A program made the translations under genes and the position numbers. Source: JAAUQA01 sp036351435 (GTDB lineage: Bacteria; Pseudomonadota; Gammaproteobacteria; Competibacterales; Competibacteraceae). Taken from it: a stretch of DNA of 13,477 bases. The DNA lies in assembly GCA_036351435.1 (NCBI GenBank), contig JAZBPA010000211.1:1-13477 (forward strand), read 5' to 3'. The notes beneath the pieces are model-generated. The model was not told the origin of the DNA. It saw only the letters and a program-made list of their open reading frames with translations, and ran no database searches. This document shows, piece by piece, positions 6,196-13,477 of this stretch. Within the stretch, counting starts at the first letter, position 1. Each line of letters begins with the position of its first letter.

Positions 6196-6247
6196 AAGTG
6201 TTTCCTCTTGGTGATTGATAACCGGCTTATGTTGGCCGTTGATGTAG

Positions 6248-6276
6248 ACAATACATAAACAAATAATATCTGTCAA
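6248..6276 (-). promoter_or_regulatory. Sigma-70-type promoter of the small membrane gene
   Basis: On the minus strand a perfect TTGACA (6271-6276) is followed after 17 bases by TATTGT (6248-6253). The spacer is AT-rich. Transcription would begin near 6241, leaving a leader of about 45 bases before the ATG at 6195. No operator is evident. Confidence 0.75.
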
Positions 6277-6595
6277 TACTTTTTCTAGGACATTTTTTTT
6301 GCTGGTGTTGCTTGCTAGATAAGGCATATAGGGTATTAAGGTAGGTGTTATTTCTAGAGCGCACAGCTTTCGCGCTGTTCTTATATTTTACTGGGGGCGA
6401 GTAGCACCGCAGGATTTTTTGTCCATATAATATGGACGAATATTGGTCGGCCAGCAACGAGAAAAAATCGCAGAATCGGCTTGAAAAACCCGCTATCATC
6501 CCCATCTCCGCGCCCGAGGGCTTTAGGCACCTCGCCGAACAGCACCGGCGATGCGTAACCCCAAGCGATATTCTTGAGAAGAGGACAGGACAGGT
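6277..6595. promoter_or_regulatory. Divergent spacer with 17-base palindrome upstream of the ABC operon
   Basis: This 319-base spacer holds no supported gene. Its clearest element is a perfect palindrome, GTCCATATAATATGGAC (6421-6437), with seven-base arms and a three-base centre. A consensus -10 hexamer TATAAT (6426-6431) sits inside it on the plus strand, but no -35 box stands at the right distance. This fits an operator or an activator-dependent promoter for the ABC operon, whose ATG is 159 bases downstream. Long antisense frames here overlap the ATPase gene and have no signals of their own. Confidence 0.35.
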
Positions 6596-7522
6596 ATGAT
6601 TGAGGTTGAGCAACTCAGTAAACGCTTCGGCTCCCGCCTGGCAGTGGATGAGCTGAGTTTTACAGTCGCTTCCGGTGAAGTGTTGGGATTCTTGGGACCG
6701 AATGGGGCCGGAAAATCCACCACGATGAAAATGATCACCGGATTCCTTCGCCCTACAGCCGGTAAGGCTCGTATCAACGGTCATGACATTCAGCTCGAAC
6801 CACTAGCAGCTAAGCGTGAACTGGGTTATCTGCCGGAAGGCGCGCCCGGTTACGGCGATATGTCGGTGTTGCAATTCCTGACGTTTATCGCTGACATCCG
6901 CGGGCTAAGCGGTACGCAGCGCCAAAAGCGGCTGGACGAGGTCATCGGAGAAATCCACCTGGAGGATGTGCTACAGCAAAAAATCGACACCTTATCTAAA
7001 GGGTTCCGGCGCCGGGTAGGCGTAGCGCAAGCCATATTGCACGATCCCAAGGTATTGATCATGGATGAGCCAACAGATGGGCTCGATCCCAATCAGAAAC
7101 ACGAAGTGCGGAATCTCATTCACGGCATGGCCAAGGATAAGATTATCGTGATTTCCACCCATATCTTGGAAGAAGTTGAAGCCGTTTGTAGCCGCGCGAT
7201 CATCATTGCGCACGGACGCCTGTTAGCGGACGGCACCCCAGAACAATTAATGGCTCGCTCCCGTTATCACGGCGCGGTGACTTTGGAACTGGATAATGCC
7301 GGTAAGGCCGCCGAACTCATCGGTCAATTACCGGAAGTGGCCGCAGTTGAAACCAACGGCGATGAGTGCCGAATTACCGCCCTACCGAAGCAGGGTCAGT
7401 CGCTGATGCCGACAATCAGTCGTTTGCTTGATCAACACCGTTGGCCGGTGCGCGAGCTGCATCAACAGAAAGGCCGTCTGGATGAAGTGTTCCGCGAAGT
7501 CACTGGAGGGGCTGCAGCATGA
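6596..7522 (+). CDS. ABC transporter ATP-binding protein, Gld/CcmA type
   Basis: This 308-residue cytoplasmic ATPase energises the complex encoded by the next three genes. It has Walker A GPNGAGKST (34-42), an ABC signature in the variant form LSKGF, Walker B LIMDEP, then a D-loop and the switch histidine in STHILEEVE. The last 85 residues form the extra C-terminal domain seen in ATPases of ABC-2 systems such as GldA and drug-export types. A purine-rich AGGACAGG ribosome binding site precedes the ATG. The stop codon overlaps the ATG of the permease gene, so translation is coupled. GldA is the closest named relative by arrangement, but gliding function should not be assumed: similar operons occur in non-gliding gammaproteobacteria. 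Confidence 0.93.
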   Translation: MIEVEQLSKRFGSRLAVDELSFTVASGEVLGFLGPNGAGKSTTMKMITGFLRPTAGKARINGHDIQLEPLAAKRELGYLPEGAPGYGDMSVLQFLTFIADIRGLSGTQRQKRLDEVIGEIHLEDVLQQKIDTLSKGFRRRVGVAQAILHDPKVLIMDEPTDGLDPNQKHEVRNLIHGMAKDKIIVISTHILEEVEAVCSRAIIIAHGRLLADGTPEQLMARSRYHGAVTLELDNAGKAAELIGQLPEVAAVETNGDECRITALPKQGQSLMPTISRLLDQHRWPVRELHQQKGRLDEVFREVTGGAAA

Positions 7523-8253
7523 ACAACATCGTAATTCTGTTCAAGCGCGAACTGAAAGCCTATTTCGCCACCCCACTAGCCTATGTGTTTATCGTTATCT
7601 TCCTAGTGTTAAGCGGGATTTTCACCTTTTACCTAGGAAATTTCTACGAGCGTAACCAGGCCGATTTGAATTCGTTCTTCATTTTTCATCCTTGGTTGTA
7701 CTTGTTTCTGATACCCGCGATCGCCATGCGCGTGTGGGCCGACGAGCGTAAAACCGGCACCATCGAACTGCTGTTCACCTTACCGATCACTATGGGCCAA
7801 GCAGTGTTGGCGAAATACCTGGCCGCCTGGGCATTCGTCGCTATCGCATTGGGTCTCACTTTTCCCATCTGGTTGACGGTGAACTATCTGGGCAATCCGG
7901 ATAACGGCGTCATTCTGGCTGCTTATGTGGGCAGCTTGTTGATGGCGGGGTGCTACCTCGCTATTGGCGTCTGTATTTCGGCGCTCACCAAGAGTCAGGT
8001 TATCGCCTTCATCGTCGGCTTGACGGTCTGTTTTCTATTCACCATGAGCGGTTTTCCGTTAGTGCTGGATTTCTTTCGCGGCTGGCTGCCGGGCGTGTTG
8101 GTGGATATGGTCGCCTCGCTCAGCGTGCTGACCCACTTTCAGGCCATCAGTCGCGGTGTACTGGATTTGCGCGACGTGGTTTATTTCATCGTCATGATTG
8201 TGGCTTGGTTGTATGCCTGTGCCATTTTTATCGACATGAAAAAAGCCGATTGA
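7519..8253 (+). CDS. ABC-2 type permease subunit, GldF-like
   Basis: This 244-residue inner-membrane protein has about six hydrophobic segments (near 20-40, 56-70, 98-118, 132-155, 160-180 and 220-238). After the second segment comes the cytoplasmic motif MRVWADERKTGTIELLFTLP, which is highly typical of ABC-2 permeases of the GldF/NosY group and probably contacts the ATPase. The gene starts in a four-base overlap with the ATPase gene and has a GGAGGGG ribosome binding site within that gene. Only one permease is encoded, so the transporter core is probably a homodimer with two ATPases. The substrate is unknown. Confidence 0.92.
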   Translation: MNNIVILFKRELKAYFATPLAYVFIVIFLVLSGIFTFYLGNFYERNQADLNSFFIFHPWLYLFLIPAIAMRVWADERKTGTIELLFTLPITMGQAVLAKYLAAWAFVAIALGLTFPIWLTVNYLGNPDNGVILAAYVGSLLMAGCYLAIGVCISALTKSQVIAFIVGLTVCFLFTMSGFPLVLDFFRGWLPGVLVDMVASLSVLTHFQAISRGVLDLRDVVYFIVMIVAWLYACAIFIDMKKAD

Positions 8254-8265
8254 AAGGAGTAGGAA

Positions 8266-10254
8266 ATGTCTGCATTGATTAAACAAACCCTACGCCGGTT
8301 CTACGACAACGCGCGTAACGAATTGGCTAACAAGAAAGAATTTTCCGGGGCCAGCATCGCGGTGGTCGCGATTCTATTACTGCTGATCATGACCCTCAGC
8401 AATCAGCTGTTTCGCGGGGCGCGGCTGGATTTGACCGAGAATCAACTGTATACCTTGTCGCCGGGCACCGATACCCTGCTGAGCCAAATCGATGAGCCGA
8501 TTAATCTGACTTTCTTCTATTCCGGCGAACTGGCGCGGGGTATCCCGCAAATCAGCACCTACGCGCAACGGGTAAGGGATATGCTGCAGGAAATGGCGAC
8601 CAAGGCCGAAGGTGATATAAAGCTAACGATTATTGATCCAGAACCGTTCTCTGACGAAGAAGATCGGGCGGTACAACTGGGTATTCAAGCAGTCCCATTA
8701 GGTACCGGGGGAGACAAGCTGTATTTTGGTTTGGCCGGTAGCAACAGCGTGGGGGATACCGAAACGATTGGCTTTTTCCAACTCGATCGCGAGGAACTGT
8801 TGGAATACGATCTGGCCAAGCTGATCTATCAATTAAACCTGGTAAACAAACCGGTAGTCGGTGTACTCAGCACCTTGGATGTGCAAGGTGGCTTCGATAC
8901 CCAACGGATGCAGCCCAAACCGGCTTGGGTGATTATCGAGCAACTGCGGCAATTCTTCGAAGTCAGAACCCTGCAAAAAGGGGTTGCGGAGATCCCGGCA
9001 GATGTTGAACTACTGGTGTTAATCCATCCCGCTGAATTACCAGGAGAAACGCTTTATGCCATCGACCAGTTCGTTCTTAGTGGTCGCAACGCGCTGGTAT
9101 TCCTGGATAGTTATGCCGAAGCCGCCAATCCGCAAAACGTCAGCGGACCGCCCGGTGAAATCGTTCCCCGTCAATCCAATCCCAAACAGTTATTAGAAGC
9201 TTGGGGGGTTGAATTGGTCGACCAACAAGTGCTGCTTGACGCCGCGTATGCGCTCCAGGTTCGTACCGACCCCACTCGCCCGCCGTTCTTCCATTACGCC
9301 TTGTTCGGCATTCCAACTGCCGGTTTGGATCAGCAGGATGTGGTAACGCGTGGATTAAACAGCATCAATGTGGCGTTTCCCGGTTTCCTGAAACCGCTTC
9401 CAGATGCCAAGACTACCTTTACCGCGCTGTTCCAATCCAGCGACCAAGCCATGCCCATCCCCAGCTATCAAGTTCAACCAGGTATGGATGCGGCCACCTT
9501 GCAAAACGGGTTCGAAGCAACCGGAGAGGATTATGTGCTGGCAGCACGGCTCAATGGCAAGATCAGCAGCGCGTTCCCTGATGGACCGCCTGCCGACAAT
9601 GCAGCAGATGAATCAGCGGATAAGCCTGATGCCTCAACTGAGCAGCTCGAATCGTCAGATCATTTGAGCGAATCTGAAGGGCCGGTCAACATCATGATTG
9701 TTGCAGACGTCGATATGTTGGATGATCCGCTATGGATACGTATCCAAAACTTTCTCGGCCAGCGGATTTCAACCCCGCTCGCAGACAACGGCAATTTCTT
9801 CGTCAACGCTGTTGATAACCTGTTGGGTAGCGATGCATTGATCAGTATCCGCAGCCGAGCCGGTTATAGCCGTCCATTTGAACGGGTCGATGATCTGCAA
9901 CGCGAGGCCGACAGCCGGTTCCGCGTTAAAGAGGAGGAGTTGCAAGCCCGATTGCGGGAAACCGAAAATAAGCTGAATCAGTTGCAAAATCGCAAGGACG
10001 ATAACACCGCACTGATCCTGAGTCCCGAGCAACGCCAGGAATTGCTTAATTTCCAACAGGAACAAATCAAAGTGCGGAAGGAATTGCGTGATGTGCAACA
10101 CCAGCTAAATAAGGAAATTGATCAACTGGGGACATTGTTGAAATTTATCAATATTCTGTTGGTGCCTCTGCTGTTGGTCGGCGGGGTGATTGCTTTCAAT
10201 GTGCTGCGGCGGAAGCGCTCCGGTGATATTCAACTGACTGGAGGTCAATCATGA
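8266..10254 (+). CDS. GldG-type ABC transporter auxiliary protein
   Basis: This 662-residue protein is anchored by an N-terminal membrane helix (about 29-48) and a C-terminal helix (about 627-647, followed by RRKRSG). The bulk should lie in the periplasm. After the first helix come the segments typical of the GldG/ABC_transp_aux family: DLTENQLYTLSPGT, then a domain with TFFYSGEL, DPEPFSDEEDRA and GVLSTLDVQGGF. An acidic, alanine- and serine-rich linker occupies about 438-472. Residues 543-625 are rich in heptad-like Glu, Gln, Arg and Leu and probably form a long coiled coil running down to the second helix. A strong AAGGAG ribosome binding site sits before the ATG, 12 bases after the permease stop. 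The family has no established biochemical activity; it is thought to be a non-enzymatic partner of the transporter. Confidence 0.9.
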   Translation: MSALIKQTLRRFYDNARNELANKKEFSGASIAVVAILLLLIMTLSNQLFRGARLDLTENQLYTLSPGTDTLLSQIDEPINLTFFYSGELARGIPQISTYAQRVRDMLQEMATKAEGDIKLTIIDPEPFSDEEDRAVQLGIQAVPLGTGGDKLYFGLAGSNSVGDTETIGFFQLDREELLEYDLAKLIYQLNLVNKPVVGVLSTLDVQGGFDTQRMQPKPAWVIIEQLRQFFEVRTLQKGVAEIPADVELLVLIHPAELPGETLYAIDQFVLSGRNALVFLDSYAEAANPQNVSGPPGEIVPRQSNPKQLLEAWGVELVDQQVLLDAAYALQVRTDPTRPPFFHYALFGIPTAGLDQQDVVTRGLNSINVAFPGFLKPLPDAKTTFTALFQSSDQAMPIPSYQVQPGMDAATLQNGFEATGEDYVLAARLNGKISSAFPDGPPADNAADESADKPDASTEQLESSDHLSESEGPVNIMIVADVDMLDDPLWIRIQNFLGQRISTPLADNGNFFVNAVDNLLGSDALISIRSRAGYSRPFERVDDLQREADSRFRVKEEELQARLRETENKLNQLQNRKDDNTALILSPEQRQELLNFQQEQIKVRKELRDVQHQLNKEIDQLGTLLKFINILLVPLLLVGGVIAFNVLRRKRSGDIQLTGGQS

Positions 10255-11915
10255 ATCGAAAAAATTTCATCGTCCTGGGGCTCGTGACTATCGCGTTCGC
10301 CGGGATCGTTATTGTGTTCAGCCTACAGGACCGTTGGGCGCATCAGGCAGAGCCGACGCAACGGTTTCTGCCCGAGTTGCAAGCGCGATTGAACGATATT
10401 ACTCGCCTGCAAGTTCAGATTGCCGGAGCGGAACCGGCCACGGTGGAACGGCAAGGCGAGCGCTGGGTTGTGGCGGAGAAAAGCGGCTATCCTGCTGATA
10501 CCGGTCTGTTGCGCAAAGAATTACTGACTTTAGCGCAGTTGGAACGACTCGAAGCTATGACCCGTAAACCTGAGAAATACGAACGGCTGGGACTGCAGTC
10601 TATCGATCAGGAAGGCTCTGCTGCGCGGCAAATTCAAGTGTGGGCGGGCGAACAACCACTCGTGAAAATGTTGGCTGGCAAAACTGGTCCCAGTAACGGC
10701 ACCTATGTACGCTTGCTGGATGATCCGCAAAGCTGGTTAAGTTCAGCTAATATCACTTCGCCCAGCCGGCCGGAGGATTGGTTAGATAAGGAGTTGCTTA
10801 GCCTAACCCAAAACCAAATCCATCGTGTGGTGCTGCAATCGCCTGAAGGAGAGGCGTACACTTTAACCAATCCCGACCCTAACGCGTTGTCATTCGTGTT
10901 GGAACCGATACCGGAAGGTAAACGCGTCAAAATGGGTGAACCGCAGCGTATTGCCGGCGCACTGAACGCACTGCGCTTAACCGATGTCGTACCTGCTGTG
11001 GAAGCACCCCGAGATGACACCACCCTACATAGCGCCAGATTTGAAGCTTTTGATGGGTTGGCAATTGACGTGCAAAGCTGGAAAGTAGAGGACAAGCATT
11101 ATCTCAAGCTGCATGCCCGGTTCCACGAAGCCATTACCGAGCCGTTTCGGAAACCTGCTGAGGATGGCCAAACCAAACCCATGCCTGCACTGCCGCCGCT
11201 GGATCAGGTAAAAGCAACGGCGAAACAACTGGAAGACCGTTTCAAGGATTGGACGTTCATCATCCCCGATTTTAAAGCCGAGTTGTTCACAATGAGCGAG
11301 GACCAGTTATTGGAGGACGAGCCCGCTCCAGAACCAAGTCCAGAAGAGCAGGAAGCTCCCGCGACATCTGAACAAGCTCAACCGGCTGTCGAAGAACCGG
11401 TAGGCCAGGAGCAATCCACACCTTTAGTTGAGCCTCAACCGGTAGAAAGTGAGGCAAGTGAGACTGGAATAGAAGCGGATGCTGCCAAACCTTCATCTGA
11501 GTTGACGGACGTTCCCGCTGCTGAACAAGCGCAACCCGTACCTGAAACAACCGAGCCGCTTACCGATCAACCACAGGCGGAAACGGAAACAGCGGATACG
11601 CCGATTGTGGAGAAAGACGCTCCTACGGCAGAGCCAGTGGAAGTAGAACCGTTAGCAACGGAACCCAAGGAGACGGAAATACCGACAGAACAGCTAGACG
11701 CCGATACTGAAGCGCCGGAGTCTGATGAAGGAGTTAGAATTTCCCCGCATCACCCGGTTCCCGAGGCGCCGACATTACCGGCAACTCCAGAATCCTCCGA
11801 AGTAGAGGAACAAGAACACTCTGAATCGGCACCGGGCAACTCGGAAAAGATACCGGTTTTACCCGGCAATGGCACGGAAGAACCAGTCAACCCCAAAGAA
11901 GCAACTCAAGATTAG
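10251..11915 (+). CDS. DUF4340 protein with long acidic Pro/Glu-rich tail
   Basis: This 554-residue protein has an N-terminal membrane helix (about 5-24) and then a periplasmic part. Residues 38-345 match the DUF4340 pattern: a repeated module of the kind seen in RLQVQIAGAEPATVERQGER, WVVAEKSGYPAD and KYERLGLQ. It is usually found next to GldG-type genes, as here. From about 353 to the end, some 200 residues are low complexity, dominated by Glu, Pro, Ala, Thr, Ser and Asp with very few basic or aromatic residues. That part should be disordered and strongly negative. The gene starts in a four-base overlap with the GldG-like gene and has a GGAGG ribosome binding site. The function is unknown; it probably completes an envelope complex with the three preceding proteins. 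The tail is not part of the usual domain and may be lineage specific. Confidence 0.87.
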   Translation: MNRKNFIVLGLVTIAFAGIVIVFSLQDRWAHQAEPTQRFLPELQARLNDITRLQVQIAGAEPATVERQGERWVVAEKSGYPADTGLLRKELLTLAQLERLEAMTRKPEKYERLGLQSIDQEGSAARQIQVWAGEQPLVKMLAGKTGPSNGTYVRLLDDPQSWLSSANITSPSRPEDWLDKELLSLTQNQIHRVVLQSPEGEAYTLTNPDPNALSFVLEPIPEGKRVKMGEPQRIAGALNALRLTDVVPAVEAPRDDTTLHSARFEAFDGLAIDVQSWKVEDKHYLKLHARFHEAITEPFRKPAEDGQTKPMPALPPLDQVKATAKQLEDRFKDWTFIIPDFKAELFTMSEDQLLEDEPAPEPSPEEQEAPATSEQAQPAVEEPVGQEQSTPLVEPQPVESEASETGIEADAAKPSSELTDVPAAEQAQPVPETTEPLTDQPQAETETADTPIVEKDAPTAEPVEVEPLATEPKETEIPTEQLDADTEAPESDEGVRISPHHPVPEAPTLPATPESSEVEEQEHSESAPGNSEKIPVLPGNGTEEPVNPKEATQD

Positions 11916-11929
11916 TTTCCGATTGGCTC

Positions 11930-11998
11930 GCTCTGCCCCTTAACGTTCAGGATGTTATTGAATAAGCAGGGGGCAGAGCATTCAGACGATTATTGAAT
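11930..11998. repeat. Stem-loop with paired direct repeats upstream of the OmpA-like gene
   Basis: The 215-base gap after the DUF4340 gene holds a perfect ten-base inverted repeat, GCTCTGCCCC (11930-11939) and GGGGCAGAGC (11970-11979), with a 30-base loop. Overlapping it are two direct copies of TTCAG-N4-TTATTGAAT (11946-11963 and 11981-11998), 35 bases apart, one in the loop and one outside. The stem has no T run. It may end the ABC operon in a Rho- or fold-dependent way, and the repeats could be tandem protein-binding sites for the next gene. No clear promoter is seen. Confidence 0.45.
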
Positions 11999-12130
11999 GT
12001 CTGTCGCCGCACAAACGGAAATCAGTCGACTCTCCTGGAACCTCGATTGGCGGCAGACCTCATTAAGAATGGCTAGACTTTCAACTTCTAGACCGCTTCA
12101 CTTTCACTTGAACAGATTGAGTCATAAACC

Positions 12131-12844
12131 ATGAATAAGCTCGCTCTCACTAATATGCTTTCTTCCTTAAGGTTTTACACTGCCGGAGCTAAACGCCCAG
12201 CCTTATTCACATTTATCAGCGTACTGGCACTGTGTTTGGCCGTGTCCGGCTGCCAGACTATGAATCCTTATACCGACGAAGCTCAAACCAGCAAAGCCAC
12301 TAAAGGTGCAGTAATCGGTGGATTGGGTGGCGCTGCCGTCGGTGCAATCGCCAACAGCCGCAAAGGTGCGTTAATCGGTCTGGGCATCGGCGCGCTGACG
12401 GGTGGACTGATCGGTAATTACATGGATCAGCAGGAAGCGAAATTACGGGCTCAACTGCGCAATACCGGCGTCAGTGTTACCCGCCAAGGCGACAATATAA
12501 TTTTGAATATGCCGGGTAATGTAACGTTCGCCACCGATTCGGCTGATATTTCCTCGAACTTTTACCCGGTGTTGGATTCGGTAGGCGTGGTGCTGAATGA
12601 ATTCCAACAGACTTATGTCGATGTGATCGGCTTTACCGACAATACGGGAGCAGCGGACTATAATCAGAAACTATCCGAGCGGCGCGCGCGCAGCGTAGCC
12701 GATTATCTGGTCAGCCGACAGGTGGTGCCGGAACGGTTTGTGGTGCGGGGCATGGGTTTAAATAACCCTATTGCTAGCAACGCAACCCCGGAAGGTCGGG
12801 CACAAAACCGGCGCGTTGAAATCATTCTGGCCCCTATTAGCTGA
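12131..12844 (+). CDS. OmpA-family outer-membrane lipoprotein with glycine zipper
   Basis: This 237-residue protein should be anchored by lipid in the outer membrane and bind peptidoglycan. A hydrophobic signal segment (26-38) ends in the lipobox VSGC, making C41 the lipidated residue; the following Q and T favour outer-membrane sorting. Residues 58-98 form a glycine zipper with two short hydrophobic stretches (GAVIGGLGGAAVGAIA and ALIGLGIGALTGGLIG). Residues 120-235 are an OmpA C-terminal domain with VTFATDSADIS, GFTDNTG, the peptidoglycan-binding series N, LS, RA, and NRRVEI. The layout resembles E. coli YiaD. The signal part is long for a lipoprotein, so a start at the internal ATG at 12155 is possible; neither has an obvious ribosome binding site. 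It follows the Gld-like operon on the same strand but is separated by 215 bases. Confidence 0.92.
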   Translation: MNKLALTNMLSSLRFYTAGAKRPALFTFISVLALCLAVSGCQTMNPYTDEAQTSKATKGAVIGGLGGAAVGAIANSRKGALIGLGIGALTGGLIGNYMDQQEAKLRAQLRNTGVSVTRQGDNIILNMPGNVTFATDSADISSNFYPVLDSVGVVLNEFQQTYVDVIGFTDNTGAADYNQKLSERRARSVADYLVSRQVVPERFVVRGMGLNNPIASNATPEGRAQNRRVEIILAPIS

Positions 12845-12886
12845 TCTTTTCTCAACTCGACTTTCCCTATTAGGATTCCTTCAGCA

Positions 12887-12914
12887 GCAGCGCGGCTATT
12901 TCAAACCGCGCTGC
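12887..12914. terminator. GC-rich hairpin between convergent OmpA-like gene and dabA
   Basis: A perfect nine-base inverted repeat, GCAGCGCGG (12887-12895) and CCGCGCTGC (12906-12914), encloses a ten-base loop. It lies 42 bases after the OmpA-like stop and 12 bases after the dabA stop on the other strand. No T run follows on either side, so it may be a fold-dependent bidirectional terminator or a message-end stabiliser. Confidence 0.5.
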
Positions 12915-12926
12915 CGGCTCGACTCG

Positions 12927-13477
12927 CTAGTTAACCGCCTGCCAGCTCAAATTGCCGTCATAACGGAAATAATGTTTGCCTTCATCAGCGATCTGGAACA
13001 GGTGCAACCACTGATTATCGAGCAACTGTCGGACATTCTCATGCTTCTCGATGATGCGGTTCATCTCCTCCTGAGGCGCCTCAATGAACACGTTCAAGCG
13101 CAAGGGTTCGTGCATGGCCCGCTGGCCATCATGAACAGACTGTATCGGCAGTCCCACCTGTAAGTCGCCGCCATTCCCTTGCAATACACCCACCGTGCCC
13201 ACCACGTTGTGCAGCACTTTGTTACCGCTGCCGAAGCGCTCGTTATTCACCGTTGAGGCGTAATACTGCATATTGATCCAGTTCGCCACCACCATCGGCG
13301 CGATCATAATCAACTCCAGCACCGCTTTTTCTGGGTCGGCCTCGGAGTGGTAATTATGCAGGAACGAACGCCCGCCCAAGTTCAGATTTTTGGTGCGTTC
13401 GCGGGGTGCGGCGATAAATGCTGCGTTATTGGCCAACGCCCATTCCGGGCGGACCTGCGCCCAATCGCGGCTCCGCA
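12927..13477 (-). CDS. dabA: DabA inorganic carbon transporter subunit, C-terminal part (DUF2309), partial
   Basis: Only the last 182 residues are in the window; the open frame continues past the right edge. The sequence is typical of the C-terminal region of DUF2309/UPF0753 proteins: RDWAQVRPEWALANNAAF, GRSFLHNYH, MIAPMVVANWINMQYYASTV, FGSGNKVLHNVVG, GGDLQVGLP, then HEPLRLNVFIEAP. DabA is the carbonic-anhydrase-like, zinc-dependent subunit that works with the membrane protein DabB to accumulate bicarbonate, mostly in autotrophic bacteria. The zinc-binding residues should lie upstream, outside the window, and dabB is expected there too. An apparent start at 13436 is an internal TTG coding for leucine and is not the gene start. 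The gene is convergent with the OmpA-like gene. Confidence 0.92.
   Translation of the reverse strand, partial: RSRDWAQVRPEWALANNAAFIAAPRERTKNLNLGGRSFLHNYHSEADPEKAVLELIMIAPMVVANWINMQYYASTVNNERFGSGNKVLHNVVGTVGVLQGNGGDLQVGLPIQSVHDGQRAMHEPLRLNVFIEAPQEEMNRIIEKHENVRQLLDNQWLHLFQIADEGKHYFRYDGNLSWQAVN

Noticed and set aside
6196..6327. 44-residue upstream extension of the small membrane peptide
   Set aside because: It spans the TTGACA/TATTGT promoter, while the internal ATG at 6195 has a well-placed ribosome binding site.
6227..6784. Long minus-strand frames opposite the ATPase start
   Set aside because: They lie antisense to a clear ABC ATPase, have no ribosome binding site, and show no recognisable domain.
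6596..10254. Naming the ABC genes gldA, gldF and gldG and inferring gliding motility
   Set aside because: Those names belong to Bacteroidetes gliding systems; no other gliding gene is here and the similarity is at family level only.
13434..13436. TTG as the start codon of the last minus-strand gene
   Set aside because: The frame and the DabA family match continue upstream to the window edge (RDWAQVRPEWA), so this is an internal leucine.

Overview
The window looks like a chromosomal piece of a gammaproteobacterium of intermediate G+C. The minus-strand order uvrC, pgsA, tRNA-Gly(GCC), tRNA-Cys(GCA), tRNA-Leu(UAA) is the same as the Escherichia coli uvrC-pgsA-glyW-cysT-leuZ block, and the housekeeping proteins (UvrC, PgsA, Bfr, NadC) read as gammaproteobacterial. 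A partial dabA at the right edge points to active inorganic-carbon uptake and so perhaps to an autotroph. No genus can be named from the sequence alone.

Layout. 1-307: AT-rich stretch with no convincing intact gene, lying directly 3' of the tRNA cluster. 308-605: three tRNAs with encoded CCA ends, and an intrinsic terminator between the first and the second. 619-647: a promoter for the tRNAs overlapping the end of pgsA. 644-3039: pgsA and uvrC. 3156-4651: an iron block made of bacterioferritin (bfr, minus), a divergent Fur-superfamily regulator of Irr type (plus), and bacterioferritin-associated ferredoxin (bfd, minus). Fur-box-like palindromes lie in both divergent spacers. 4664-5533: nadC. 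5609-6276 (minus): a well-formed promoter, a 31-residue membrane peptide, an intrinsic terminator, and a stand-alone LOV-like PAS protein without the photoactive cysteine.

6596-11915 (plus): a tight four-gene operon made of an ABC ATPase, an ABC-2 permease, a GldG-type auxiliary protein and a DUF4340 protein with an acidic Pro/Glu-rich tail of about 200 residues. This is a conserved but functionally uncharacterised envelope system and the best candidate here for undescribed biology. 12131-12844: an OmpA-family lipoprotein with a glycine zipper. 12927-13477: the C-terminal end of dabA (minus), running off the window.

How the parts work together. Bfr stores iron, Bfd would supply electrons to release it, and the Irr-like factor plus the Fur-type operators probably set their levels. 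UvrC and PgsA are a repair enzyme and a phospholipid enzyme kept together by ancestral synteny. The Gld-like proteins should form one inner-membrane complex whose two auxiliary subunits face the periplasm. The PAS protein and the small membrane peptide may share one attenuated transcript.
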